64,000 nt of DNA from Kumtagia ephedrae (lineage in GTDB: Bacteria > Pseudomonadota > Alphaproteobacteria > Rhizobiales > Rhizobiaceae): contig NZ_PXYK01000029.1 in the NCBI RefSeq assembly GCF_003012745.1, positions 1 through 64,000 of the forward strand, read 5' to 3'. A model generated the notes under the pieces. That model ran no database searches and had not been told where the DNA came from. It saw only the letters and a list, made by a program, of their open reading frames with translations. Shown here one piece after another: positions 32,247 to 40,929 of this stretch (position 1 is the first letter of the stretch; each line of letters opens with the position of its first letter). The translations under genes were made by a program, and so were the position numbers.

Positions 32247-33914
32247 TCAGTTCCCGGACGGCATCCCGATCTTGAAGCCGTCCTTGGCCAGTTCGTCGCG
32301 GATGTATTGGAACCGCTGGTACTGTGTCAGGGTGATCGGTCCGGAATAGCTCTCGCTCTGCAGCTTGCGGGGCGGGTATTGCACGTAGGTCTTCATCAGG
32401 TTGGTGAGTTCTTCATTGATCACCGGCGTGTACCACGTGCTCTCGGTGAAGTTGTTCATGAAGATGTCGTAACGCTCCTGCGGGTCGGCGAGAATGTCGA
32501 ATACCTGAGGCACCGTGGCGACATAGCTTTCCGCGCCCTTCCACCCGAGATTGCTGTCGACGGCCAGGCCGCCGGTGGCCGCGCCGTCATCGCCGCGCAG
32601 ATTGAAGACGGCCTTGTAGTTGCCGACCCGGGCCGCACCGGGCGTCAGCTCGTTCTCGGTGAAATAGAACCAGGCCTTGCGTTCCGACGGGCCGGTGCCG
32701 GTCCAGACCGGGGTCATGTCGTAGCTGTCGAAGATGATCGGCTTGCCCTCGCGATCCTCCTTGGGCAGGTCTACCCCCGCTACGGACGCGAAGCTCGCCA
32801 TGAGGTCCAGGCCGCCGACGATGGCAGCGCTTTTGGTGTTTGCCTCGACCTTGCCCGGCCAGCGCACGACCGCCGGGACCCGGTTGCCCCCTTCGCGAAC
32901 GGTTCCCTTGGTGCCGCGGAACGGGGTGTAGCCGGCATCGGGATAGACGTCCTGCCAGGCGCCGTTGTCGGTCGTCCAGAACACGACCGTGTTGTCGCGC
33001 AGGCCGAGATCGTCGAGCTTCTTCAGGATGTTGCCGATGCGGGCGTCGAGTTCGACAACGGAGTCCGCGTATTTCGACTTGGAGATCGACTTACCCTGAA
33101 AATCCGGATGCGGCAGGTTGGGTTGGTGGACCTTCATGAAGTTGACGTTGATGTAGAAAGGCTCGTTGGGCGCTTTCGCGGCCTCTTCGAGAAACTCGAT
33201 CGCCGCCTTCTCGACATAGCCGTCGAAGTAGGGAATGCCGACCACGCCCTTGTCCGGCGTATCCACGTACTGGCCGTTGATCTTGAAGTCCTCGGTCGGC
33301 TTCTCGCCGGCCTTGCCGGACAACGAGCCCTTGGTGACCTCCTTGAACATCTTGCGCAGTTCCGGGTCCATGCCCGGGAACCAGGTATCGTCGGCGTAGG
33401 TGTAGGCGTTGAGGTGATAGAGGCCGACATATTTCATCACGTCGTAGCCCTGGGCGTTCGGCATCGCGTAGTCGTCCTCGCCAAGATGCCATTTGCCTGT
33501 GAAATAGGTGCGATAGCCCGCCGTCTTGAGAACCGACCCAAGCGTCCATTCGGCGGCCGGCAGACCGCCGCCCTGGCCCTGGAAGGCCACGGTGGTCATG
33601 CCGCTGCGGTTGGGTATGCGCCCGGTCTGCATGGCGGCGCGGCCGGGCGTGCAACTCGGCTGCGCGTAGAACGAGGTGAACATCATGCCGTCCTTCGCCA
33701 GCTGGTCGATGTTCGGCGTCGGCATGCCGCGCGTCTCGCCGCCCAGATATGGCCCGGTATCGCCGTACCCGGTATCGTCGGAGACGATGAACAGGATGTT
33801 CGGCTTTTGCTGCTGCCCCTGAGCCTGTTGCTCCTGCGCCGATGCAGGCAATGTCATGCCAATGCCCAGCGCGGCCATGGCGAAGACGCTGTTTAACAAG
33901 GTCTTGACGGTCAT
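32247..33914 (-). CDS. Arylsulfatase, Cys-type, exported
   Basis: A 555-aa sulfatase with a signal peptide (residues 1-26, ending ASA). KPNILFIVSDDTGYGD provides the metal-binding Asp pair, and the active-site motif is PSCTPGRAAMQTGRIP (CxPxR), where the Cys is the formylglycine precursor. Later NVNFMKVHQPNLPHP and VVFWTTDNGAWQD supply further metal and substrate residues. The start at 33914 is supported by GAGAGGA upstream; the frame extends but without signal sequence sense. Together with the FGE gene it forms a self-sufficient sulfatase pair. The sulfate ester is unknown. Confidence 0.9.
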   Translation of the reverse strand: MTVKTLLNSVFAMAALGIGMTLPASAQEQQAQGQQQKPNILFIVSDDTGYGDTGPYLGGETRGMPTPNIDQLAKDGMMFTSFYAQPSCTPGRAAMQTGRIPNRSGMTTVAFQGQGGGLPAAEWTLGSVLKTAGYRTYFTGKWHLGEDDYAMPNAQGYDVMKYVGLYHLNAYTYADDTWFPGMDPELRKMFKEVTKGSLSGKAGEKPTEDFKINGQYVDTPDKGVVGIPYFDGYVEKAAIEFLEEAAKAPNEPFYINVNFMKVHQPNLPHPDFQGKSISKSKYADSVVELDARIGNILKKLDDLGLRDNTVVFWTTDNGAWQDVYPDAGYTPFRGTKGTVREGGNRVPAVVRWPGKVEANTKSAAIVGGLDLMASFASVAGVDLPKEDREGKPIIFDSYDMTPVWTGTGPSERKAWFYFTENELTPGAARVGNYKAVFNLRGDDGAATGGLAVDSNLGWKGAESYVATVPQVFDILADPQERYDIFMNNFTESTWYTPVINEELTNLMKTYVQYPPRKLQSESYSGPITLTQYQRFQYIRDELAKDGFKIGMPSGN

Positions 33915-34107
33915 TAATGGGTTCCTCTCTGCTCGTGCCGGCGAAAGGTCGGATGTCGGCACGACGCCCTTTCCTTCCTTCCGTCGATCTTGCGTTCGCT
34001 TTTCGAAGCAGTGCCATGCAGCTTGTGCCAACCTCGTCCGCAGCATCGGCTTCGGCAGCGCAGGTGCGATGCTCCGCGCTACGTCCGACCCGAGGGTCGC
34101 GCGTTCC

Positions 34108-34353
34108 TCAGTCCGACCTGGCAGTCGATCCCATCGGCTTCCGAAGGTGTTCACGGATTTCGTCCTCCAGTTCGAGCAACAGCTGGCGGTAATCTTGTGC
34201 CTTCCTGCGGTCGCCCTTCCAACGTTCCAGCGCTGTCGCGGCGGCCGCATAGTCCTCGCAGATCGCGCTGAACGCCGGGTCGGATGCGCAGCGGCGGCGT
34301 ATTTCGAATTCGTGGCCCGCGAAATGGCGTAGAACCGGCGCCAGGTCGAACAT
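34108..34353 (-). CDS. Small helical hypothetical protein
   Basis: An 81-aa all-helical protein (FDLAPVLRHFAGHEFEIRRR, FSAICEDYAAAATALERW, YRQLLLELEDEIREHL). This pattern is familiar from short uncharacterised alphaproteobacterial proteins often found near transport or sulfatase genes. It has no signal peptide. It is between the sulfatase gene and the divergent regulator at 34527. Confidence 0.65.
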   Translation of the reverse strand: MFDLAPVLRHFAGHEFEIRRRCASDPAFSAICEDYAAAATALERWKGDRRKAQDYRQLLLELEDEIREHLRKPMGSTARSD

Positions 34354-34526
34354 CCAGCAAGACCTTCAATGGTTTCTGGTCGTCTGAATGCAACGCACCC
34401 TCACGCGGACGCGTCACAAGAGGAAGGTGCGAACAGGTACGAACGGTAGCCGCGGGGCTTTGCCCGCAGCCGAATCTGGCGTAAGGATTTCCAGTTCTGT
34501 CGCCAAGCAGATGTCGGCGTGTCCGT

Positions 34527-36323
34527 ATGAATTCGGTCCGTAAAATCTTCTCGACCGATCGTGGCGGCCATGTTTCGCCGGATAGAGTTCGCGAAGAATT
34601 ATCCCGAATACTGGGCAGCCCGGATTTCAAGGCATCGGCGCGGCGCCGGGAAATGCTGGTCTTTCTGGTCGAGGAACTGCTCGCCGGCCGAGGCCACGAA
34701 CTCAAAGGCTATACGATCGGCGTGGCGGTGTTCCGGCGAGGCGAAGACTTCGACGCCCAGTCGGATCCGGTCGTACGCCTCGAGGCTCGGCGGCTGCGGC
34801 GGGATCTGGACGGCTACTACGTGGCGGCAGGTCGTGGAAATCCCCTGCGCATCTCCATCCCCACGGGGAACTACGCTCCCGATGTTCAGCTGGCGCAATC
34901 CGAAGCGCCGGGACCCCTGGAGAGCCTTTCGGACGGAGGGCCGACCGTCGCCACGGATCAGCCCGCGTCAGGGCCCATCGCCGGCGCCGAGACCGCAGGA
35001 CGGTTTTCCGGAAATGGCCGCTGGCCGGCCGTCTGCGCGGTTGCTGCCGGTCTGATGCTCGTTGCAAGCGCCGCTTATGTGCACTTCGCCGGCTGGCGCG
35101 ATAGTGCCGCCAGCCAGCCTCGCGGCTCGGCGCTGTTGATGCTGCCCTTCAAGGTTTATGGCGAAAGCTCCGACGCCGCATTCCTGGCCGCCGGAATTTC
35201 CGAGCAGCTCATGGCCGATCTCAGGCGCTTCCCCGATATCTTGCTGTATCTGCCGACCGGGCAAGGCACGCTCGACGATCCGGTAGGGGCGGGAGACCGC
35301 GCGGGTGCGTCGTTCGTGCTGACCGGCAGCGTCAAGGCGGCGGCATCCCGCATGATGATCGGCGCCCAACTGGTTCACGTGGACTCCGGCAGGATCGCCT
35401 GGGCGGAACAGTTCGACCGGTCGCCGAGCCCGGGCACTCTCCTTTCGGTTCAGAGCGAAATCGGCGCGGCGATATCCACCGCGCTGGGGCAGCCCTATGG
35501 CATTCTCAGAACGGAGATCACCAGCGCCTTGCCCGCGGGGTTCGAACCGAGCATGTCGAGCTACGAATGCGTGCTTCGCGCCTATGCCTACCGGCGAAGC
35601 TTCGCGACGGCGCTTCACGCACCAGTGCTGGCGTGCCTCGAAGCCGCCGTGAAAAGCGATCCCGACTATGCGGAAGCCTGGGCCATGCTTGGATGGCTGT
35701 ATCTGGATCAGGGACGGTTCGATCTCAATCCGGAGGGGAGTGCCACGCTTTCCTACGGCCGCGCCCTCGACGCCGCGTCGCATGCCGTTGCGCTCGACGG
35801 CACGAACGTGCTCGCGCTCAAGGCGCTCGCCTCGATCAACCATTACATGGGCAGCTACGACGAAGGGGAGGTCATCCAGCGACGGGCCCTGGCGCTCAAT
35901 CCCAACGATCCGGATACGCTGGCGCAGCTCGGCTGGAGGATGGCGGTGCGCGGCAAGTTCGAGGAGGGAATTCCCTATCTCCAGCAGGCGATCGATCGGA
36001 CGGTCAACGCGCCCGGCTGGTATTTTCACCTTGTTGCAGTCGACCACTACCTGCACGGCAGGTACGCGGAAATGCTCGATGCGGCCAAGCGAAGCGCCGT
36101 TGACGGCTCCGGCATAAGCTGGTCCTTCATCGCAATAGCACATGGCGCGCTCGGCAATGATGCCGGCGCGCACGAGGCGCTTGCCAGGATGGCTGAAATA
36201 TCGCCCCTGTTGGGGAGTGATCCCGCCGCCGCCTACCGGCGGCACCACGCAACCGACGAGATCGTCAACGCGCTGGTCGCGGGCCTGCGCAACGCTGGCT
36301 GGACCCCGCCGGGGACGAATTGA
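34527..36323 (+). CDS. Membrane-anchored TPR regulator (adenylate-cyclase-associated type)
   Basis: A 598-aa protein. Residues 15-115 resemble the N-terminal winged-helix-like region of CadC/TolB-type regulators (FKASARRREMLVFLVEELLA, DPVVRLEARRLRRDLDGYY). A single transmembrane segment lies at about 165-190. The periplasmic part has a FlgO/TolB-N-like domain (LLMLPFKVYGESSDAAFLAA, about 205-330) and TPRs (about 360-560). It is divergent from the sulfatase cluster and is the obvious candidate sensor-regulator, an inference from position. Confidence 0.72.
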   Translation: MNSVRKIFSTDRGGHVSPDRVREELSRILGSPDFKASARRREMLVFLVEELLAGRGHELKGYTIGVAVFRRGEDFDAQSDPVVRLEARRLRRDLDGYYVAAGRGNPLRISIPTGNYAPDVQLAQSEAPGPLESLSDGGPTVATDQPASGPIAGAETAGRFSGNGRWPAVCAVAAGLMLVASAAYVHFAGWRDSAASQPRGSALLMLPFKVYGESSDAAFLAAGISEQLMADLRRFPDILLYLPTGQGTLDDPVGAGDRAGASFVLTGSVKAAASRMMIGAQLVHVDSGRIAWAEQFDRSPSPGTLLSVQSEIGAAISTALGQPYGILRTEITSALPAGFEPSMSSYECVLRAYAYRRSFATALHAPVLACLEAAVKSDPDYAEAWAMLGWLYLDQGRFDLNPEGSATLSYGRALDAASHAVALDGTNVLALKALASINHYMGSYDEGEVIQRRALALNPNDPDTLAQLGWRMAVRGKFEEGIPYLQQAIDRTVNAPGWYFHLVAVDHYLHGRYAEMLDAAKRSAVDGSGISWSFIAIAHGALGNDAGAHEALARMAEISPLLGSDPAAAYRRHHATDEIVNALVAGLRNAGWTPPGTN

Positions 36324-36501
36324 TGCCGTGCGTCGACAAAAGAAGGGTCTGGGAAGCTCCTTCAGGGGCGCGAAAAGTCGCTTGGCCGAAAGGCGACGAT
36401 CTTCACTTCATGACCTGAATGGAACTGCTGCCACACGGTTCTGCATCGCCGGCCTCGCGCGTGACACCGTCAAATCATGGCTTGGGAGGAGCGGCAAGCG
36501 G

Positions 36502-36575
36502 TGGAGCGGGTAGCGGGAATCGAACCCGCGCGTTCAGCTTGGGAAGCTGACAGGCTACCATTACATCATACCCGC
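36502..36575 (-). tRNA. tRNA-Gly (anticodon CCC)
   Basis: A full cloverleaf on the minus strand: acceptor GCGGGTA pairs with TACCCGC, the anticodon stem TCAGC/GCTGA encloses TTCCCAA (anticodon CCC), the T arm is GCGGG TTCGATT CCCGC, and CCA is encoded (36502-36504). It reads GGG codons. Its 3' half is duplicated at 21656-21701, marking it as a probable integration site. Confidence 0.96.
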
Positions 36576-36702
36576 GCGGCAGCCTCGATAACACGGCCGG
36601 CCGCGCTTCCGCAATCGGCTTTGACGGGCTTTCCGCGGCGACTGCGGCCTTGAAGTAGCCGGCGTCAGCGCCTATGCGGTGCTTCATGCAAGGAGGCGAA
36701 TC

Positions 36703-36966
36703 GTGTCCAGCCTGACAAAATTCCTCGGCGACACGCCGCTGCGCGTGTTCCTGAAGCTGCTGGTGGTGTCCTTCCTCGTCGGCGTCGTCATGAGCGCCTT
36801 CGGCTGGTCGCCGCTCGACGTGCTGGACTGGGTACGCGACACACTGCTGCGCATCTGGAATCTCGGCTTCGCCACCGTCGACCGCTTCTTCGGCTACCTG
36901 CTGCTGGGTGCGGCGATCGTCATCCCCGCCTTCGTCATCCTCCGCCTGCTGAGCTACCGGCGGTAG
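36703..36966 (+). CDS. Small two-helix membrane protein (DUF6460-like)
   Basis: An 87-aa protein starting at GTG 36703 with AAGGAGG 6 bases upstream. Two hydrophobic helices (VFLKLLVVSFLVGVVMSAF, about 16-34, and YLLLGAAIVIPAFVILRLL, about 64-82) flank an amphipathic loop (LDVLDWVRDTLLRIWNLGF). The arrangement is known from a conserved alphaproteobacterial inner-membrane family of unknown function. Confidence 0.7.
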   Translation: MSSLTKFLGDTPLRVFLKLLVVSFLVGVVMSAFGWSPLDVLDWVRDTLLRIWNLGFATVDRFFGYLLLGAAIVIPAFVILRLLSYRR

Positions 36967-37026
36967 GGCGGCCGTCGCAGCTGAGGCCGGCGATAGTCTT
37001 GGACAGGACAGCCGAGGCGCCTGCGA

Positions 37027-37929
37027 TCAGGCGAACTCGGCCGCCACCTCGAACAGGATGGCGTGACGCGCCGCGAGCGCGGCGATGTCGCGCGAATATC
37101 CGCCGCCGATGACGCCGCAGACGGGAACGCCGAGCGCCCGGAAGCGCGCGACGACCATGCGGTCGCGCTGGCGCAGACCGTCATCCGACAGCGACAGCCG
37201 GCCGAGCCGGTCCTCCGCATGCGGGTCGACCCCTGCATTGTAGAACACGACGTCCCACGCGGCAGCGGTATCGATCCTGGCAAGCGCCGCCGCCAGATGC
37301 TGGAGATACTGGGCGTCGCCGATACCGTCGGGCAGCGCGACGTCGAGGCTCGAGGCGATCTTGCGTACCGGATAGTTCTTCTCGGCATGCATGGAGACGG
37401 TGAACACCCGCGGCTCGCCGCGAAAAATGTCGGCGGTGCCGTCGCCCTGGTGGACGTCGAGGTCGACCACCAGGATTTTCGCCTGCGGCCGGTCGGCAAG
37501 CAGGTCGAGCGTCGCCACGGCGACGTCGTTGAAGGTGCAGAAGCCGGCGCCATGCGCGCGCCGCGCATGATGGCTGCCGCCGGCGGCATTGCAGGCGATG
37601 CCATGTGCCAGCGCCAGGCGCGCGGCGAAGACCGTGCCACCGGCGGCACGGCGGGCACGCCGCGCCACGCGTTCGCTGACTGGAAAGCCGATCTCGCGCT
37701 CGATCTTTTCCGGCACCCGAGCCGCCAGCACCTGGTCGACATAGGCCGGGTCATGCGCCCTCTTCAGCGCCGCTTCCTCGGCAGGTCGGGGCTCCACATG
37801 AATCGAGCGGGCGAGCAGACCGGTAGCCTCCAGCCGCTCGACCAGCGCGCGGTACTTGCCCATGGGAAAGCGATGGTCGGCCGGGAAGTTGGCGTCGTAG
37901 TCGGGATGGCTGACGATGTGGAGGCTCAT
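37027..37929 (-). CDS. Histone-deacetylase-family amidohydrolase
   Basis: A 300-aa zinc deacetylase of the HDAC/acetylpolyamine-amidohydrolase/acetoin-utilisation superfamily. Motifs: GGSHHARRAHGAGFCTFND (His pair, about 125-143), VVDLDVHQGDGTADIF (metal Asp and His, about 155-170), FYNAGVDPHAEDRLGRLSLS (second metal Asp, about 235) and GGGYSRDIAAL (about 275). Length suggests the class IV-like bacterial enzymes. The substrate (acetylated lysine, polyamine or small amide) is not predictable. The frame runs further upstream but the MSLHIVSHPDYD start fits homologues. Confidence 0.88.
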   Translation of the reverse strand: MSLHIVSHPDYDANFPADHRFPMGKYRALVERLEATGLLARSIHVEPRPAEEAALKRAHDPAYVDQVLAARVPEKIEREIGFPVSERVARRARRAAGGTVFAARLALAHGIACNAAGGSHHARRAHGAGFCTFNDVAVATLDLLADRPQAKILVVDLDVHQGDGTADIFRGEPRVFTVSMHAEKNYPVRKIASSLDVALPDGIGDAQYLQHLAAALARIDTAAAWDVVFYNAGVDPHAEDRLGRLSLSDDGLRQRDRMVVARFRALGVPVCGVIGGGYSRDIAALAARHAILFEVAAEFA

Positions 37930-38032
37930 GGTGGGAGCATCCCTAAGCGATTTTCCGTAAGGATGAGGGACAAGAGGCGCCTTCGGCTTTCCTTCCGTGC
38001 AACCGACTGATTCCGACTGATGCCCGGCGGGA

Positions 38033-39223
38033 TTATCGCACATTGGCCGCATATTTTGCCGATTCTTCTGTATCGACGGCGCGGACATAATAGCCGACGA
38101 CTTCGAACTTGCCGTTGACCGGCTTGATGACCTCGCCATCATGGTAGCGGTACTCGCTGTAGAGCGCGTCTTTGGGAATGGGGTGGTTGGCCGCAGCGAA
38201 TAGGGATCCGGTGGGGGCACGGTAGAAGATCAGTTCGCATCGGGGCGCTTCGCCGTTGCGTGGACGTGGAAGGGGAAGCGGCTCCCGCAGGAGGACGCGC
38301 ATCGTAAGGTCGATGTAGTCGGGATGGCCGGCGGCGGCGAAAAGCCGCCACAGGTGCCCTCCGTCGACGCGCGGGCCGATCTCGACCACCTTCGGGCCGT
38401 CCTTCGTGACCATGACCTGGACGTAGAGCGGACCGTCCTTGATATGCAGAAGCTCGATCAAGGCGCGCACCAGCTCGTGCGCGGCCTGCTGCTGCTCGGC
38501 GGGCACGTTGTAGCACGGGTGAACGTGTCCGCCGGCGAGACCGATGAACGCCTCGCTGATGAACAAACGCTCGTTGGGCTCGCAGAAGACGATCCCTCCA
38601 TCCTTCACCAGGACATTGAACGGGATTTCGATACCGGCGAGAAATTCCTCGATGATGACCGACGAATTTGCGCCGCCGACCGCCTTTGCGGCCTGGAACG
38701 CCGCCTCCAGATCCTCGCGCCGGTCGACCTTTGAGATGCCGCGCTGGCCCTGCGACGCATCGGGCTTGACGAAGCACGGATAGTGGCTCCAGCCACTGGC
38801 ATCCTCAAGCGTCGCGGCGTGCCTGAACTTGACGACGCTGATCCCGTGCTCGTTCAGAATCTCGCGCAGCTTATGTTTGTTGTCGAGGATCCGGATGAGC
38901 TCGGAGGAATGGAAGTGCGGCAGGCCGAGTGCCTCGGAGACCTTTACGGCGGTTCCGTTTGTCGTATCGGAAGACACCGAATAGACCAGATCGACGTCCT
39001 GGGCGCGGGCAAGCGCGACGACGCGCTCCACATCCCTCACGTCCACCTGGAAGAATTCGTCGCAGAGTTCCCGGCCCGGTTCGTCCGCCAGTTTCGAGCA
39101 GGCGAGCACCCTCCACCCGCGCGTGCGCATGTAGCGGATCAGGTCGGCCTGCCCCGCGTTCGTGCCGACGACGAGGATCGTCTTCCGGCTCGCCTCCGTC
39201 GAGGCGCTGTCCTGCTGGTGCAT
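38033..39223 (-). CDS. ATP-grasp domain carboxylate-amine ligase-like protein
   Basis: A 396-aa protein starting at ATG 39221-39223, preceded by GGAGGGGCAC. Residues 15-115 are a Rossmann-like pre-ATP-grasp domain (TILVVGTNAGQADLIRYMRT). The ATP-grasp core follows: YPCFVKPDASQGQRGISKV (about 152-170), SSVIIEEFLAGIEIPFNVLV, and VVEIGPRVDGGHLWRLF (about 300, metal-binding Glu). The C-terminal quarter is an extra domain with GEAPRCELIFYRAP. Such enzymes ligate an acid to an amine in peptide, cofactor or capsule synthesis. Neighbours give no pathway. Confidence 0.78.
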   Translation of the reverse strand: MHQQDSASTEASRKTILVVGTNAGQADLIRYMRTRGWRVLACSKLADEPGRELCDEFFQVDVRDVERVVALARAQDVDLVYSVSSDTTNGTAVKVSEALGLPHFHSSELIRILDNKHKLREILNEHGISVVKFRHAATLEDASGWSHYPCFVKPDASQGQRGISKVDRREDLEAAFQAAKAVGGANSSVIIEEFLAGIEIPFNVLVKDGGIVFCEPNERLFISEAFIGLAGGHVHPCYNVPAEQQQAAHELVRALIELLHIKDGPLYVQVMVTKDGPKVVEIGPRVDGGHLWRLFAAAGHPDYIDLTMRVLLREPLPLPRPRNGEAPRCELIFYRAPTGSLFAAANHPIPKDALYSEYRYHDGEVIKPVNGKFEVVGYYVRAVDTEESAKYAANVR

Positions 39224-39399
39224 GTGCCCCTCCGACCGCGATGCCTGCCACGGCAGTCTCGGCTTGGACATCGACGGCCTTGCTGCTCACGGCGTGCGCA
39301 AGCTAGCGGCAGATGCCGATGCCGCGCAATCCTGCGGTTCGTGCCCGCCGCCCAGCGGCCTGAGTTGCTGGCGCGCGGCGCGCCCGCATATGCTGAGAG

Positions 39400-40476
39400 T
39401 CAGATAGCCTTGCCCGCCCAGTGCTCCATGCGGGTATCGCGCAGCACCGCGACCGACGGGATGCCTTCCCGGTCCAACACGGCGCTCATGCCGCGCAGGA
39501 TGCGTCCCGGCAGCGCCGGCCCGCCATAGATCAGGCCCGTGTAGAGCTGGACGAGGTCGGCGCCGGCGCGGATTTTTTCCAGCGCCGTTTCCGCCGAATC
39601 GACACCGCCGACACCGATGATCGCCGCCTTGGGGCCGAGCAGTCGCCGCATCTTGGCGAGCACGATCGTAGAGCGCGCGAACAGCGGCTTGCCCGACAGG
39701 CCGCCGGCTTCCCGGGTAAGCGTCGCGTCCTGCAGCCCGTAGCGCGACAGCGTCGTGTTGGAGACGATCAGTCCCTCGATCGGATGCGCCGAAAGCTCGG
39801 CGGCTATGTCCTCCAGTTCCGCCTCGGTCAGGTCGGGGGCGATCTTCAGGAAGATCGGCGTGTCGCGGCTGAGCGCCTGCCGCGCCGCCGCCACCCGCCC
39901 CAGCAATTCGGCAAGCTCGCCGCGCGCCTGCATGTTGCGCAGGCCCGGCGTGTTGGGCGAGGAGATGTTGACCGTCAGATAGGTGGCGAGCGGCGCGAAC
40001 AGCCGCACGCCAGCCTCGTAATCGGCGATGCGGTCGGTGCTGTCCTTGTTGGCGCCGATGTTAACGCCGACGATGCCGGTTCGTCCCTGCCGGGCGGCAA
40101 GGCGCTCCGCGCAGCGCGCGTGGCCCTCATTGTTGAAGCCGAGCCGGTTGATCACCGCGGCGTCGCGCGTCAGCCTGAAGATGCGCGGTTTGGGGTTGCC
40201 GGCCTGCGGCCGCGGCGTGATCGAGCCGATTTCGGCGAAACCGAAGCCAAGCGAAAGCAGCGCGTCGGGGATCTCGCCGTTCTTGTCGTAGCCGGCCGCC
40301 ATGCCGAGCGGATTCGGAAATGCGAGGGCGCCCATACGCACGGCCAGGCGCGGGTCGGCGGGCGGCTTGGGCAGAGGCAGGCCGCATCGCAGCGCCTTGA
40401 TCGACAGGTCGTGCGCGGTTTCCGGGTCGAGGCCGAACAGCAGCCGCCGGCCGACCTGCTCGAACAGACCGGTCAT
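39400..40476 (-). CDS. pyrD: Dihydroorotate dehydrogenase (quinone), class 2
   Basis: A 358-aa FMN enzyme of pyrimidine synthesis, membrane-associated and quinone-linked. The amphipathic N-terminal helix pair (LFEQVGRRLLFGLDPETAHD) marks class 2. Further signatures are NPLGMAAGYDKN, IGSITPRPQAGNPKPR, the NISSPNTPGLRNM segment with the catalytic Ser and TGLIYGGPALPGRI near the end. It overlaps the upstream DUF952 gene by four bases (ATGA), so the two are coupled. Confidence 0.95.
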   Translation of the reverse strand: MTGLFEQVGRRLLFGLDPETAHDLSIKALRCGLPLPKPPADPRLAVRMGALAFPNPLGMAAGYDKNGEIPDALLSLGFGFAEIGSITPRPQAGNPKPRIFRLTRDAAVINRLGFNNEGHARCAERLAARQGRTGIVGVNIGANKDSTDRIADYEAGVRLFAPLATYLTVNISSPNTPGLRNMQARGELAELLGRVAAARQALSRDTPIFLKIAPDLTEAELEDIAAELSAHPIEGLIVSNTTLSRYGLQDATLTREAGGLSGKPLFARSTIVLAKMRRLLGPKAAIIGVGGVDSAETALEKIRAGADLVQLYTGLIYGGPALPGRILRGMSAVLDREGIPSVAVLRDTRMEHWAGKAI

Positions 40477-40817
40477 GCGCCGAGGTCCGGAAAGACGTGG
40501 CCGTTCGCGCCGAGCGGCAGCGGCTTGACCCATCTGACCGCGGAAAGGTCGAGCGGGCCGTAGAGATGCGGGAACAGGTCGCCGCCGCGCGACACCTCGT
40601 ATATCAGCGCCTCGCCCAGCCGCGCCGCATCGACCGCGACCAGGAGAAGATCGTCCTGCCCGGCAAAGTGCCGCCGCGCGGTCTCGGCCGCCTGCGCGGC
40701 GGTGGAGAAGTGGATGAAGCCATCGGCGACGTCGACCGGCGCGCCGGTGAAGACGCCCCGCCGCTCGGCCTCGGCCCACAGCGATCTCGGACTGATCTTG
40801 TAGATGGTCTGGTGCAT
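40473..40817 (-). CDS. DUF952 family protein
   Basis: A 114-aa protein. Conserved features of DUF952 are seen: TIYKISPRSLWAEAERRGVF, DGFIHFSTAAQAAETARRHF and the C-terminal FPHLYGPLDLSAVRWVKPLP. The start at MHQTIYK (ATG 40815-40817) gives family length. It is translated just before pyrD with overlapping stop and start, a common pairing in alphaproteobacteria. The biochemical role is unknown; the fold is related to glutathione/ADP-ribose-binding folds only by speculation. Confidence 0.88.
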   Translation of the reverse strand: MHQTIYKISPRSLWAEAERRGVFTGAPVDVADGFIHFSTAAQAAETARRHFAGQDDLLLVAVDAARLGEALIYEVSRGGDLFPHLYGPLDLSAVRWVKPLPLGANGHVFPDLGA

Positions 40818-40929
40818 GAGCGCGCTATAGGCCGAACGGCGCCGGGCGAAAAGGGAAGAGGCGCGCCTTCTTCGTAATTCCGGCGTAAACTTGTGGCAGT
40901 TTTCCGCGGTGAATCCGACGGAGGTCGCC

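Noticed and set aside
21702-36501. A prophage or an active integrative element.
   Set aside because: No integrase, excisionase, replication, structural or conjugation genes were found, only the att-like repeats.
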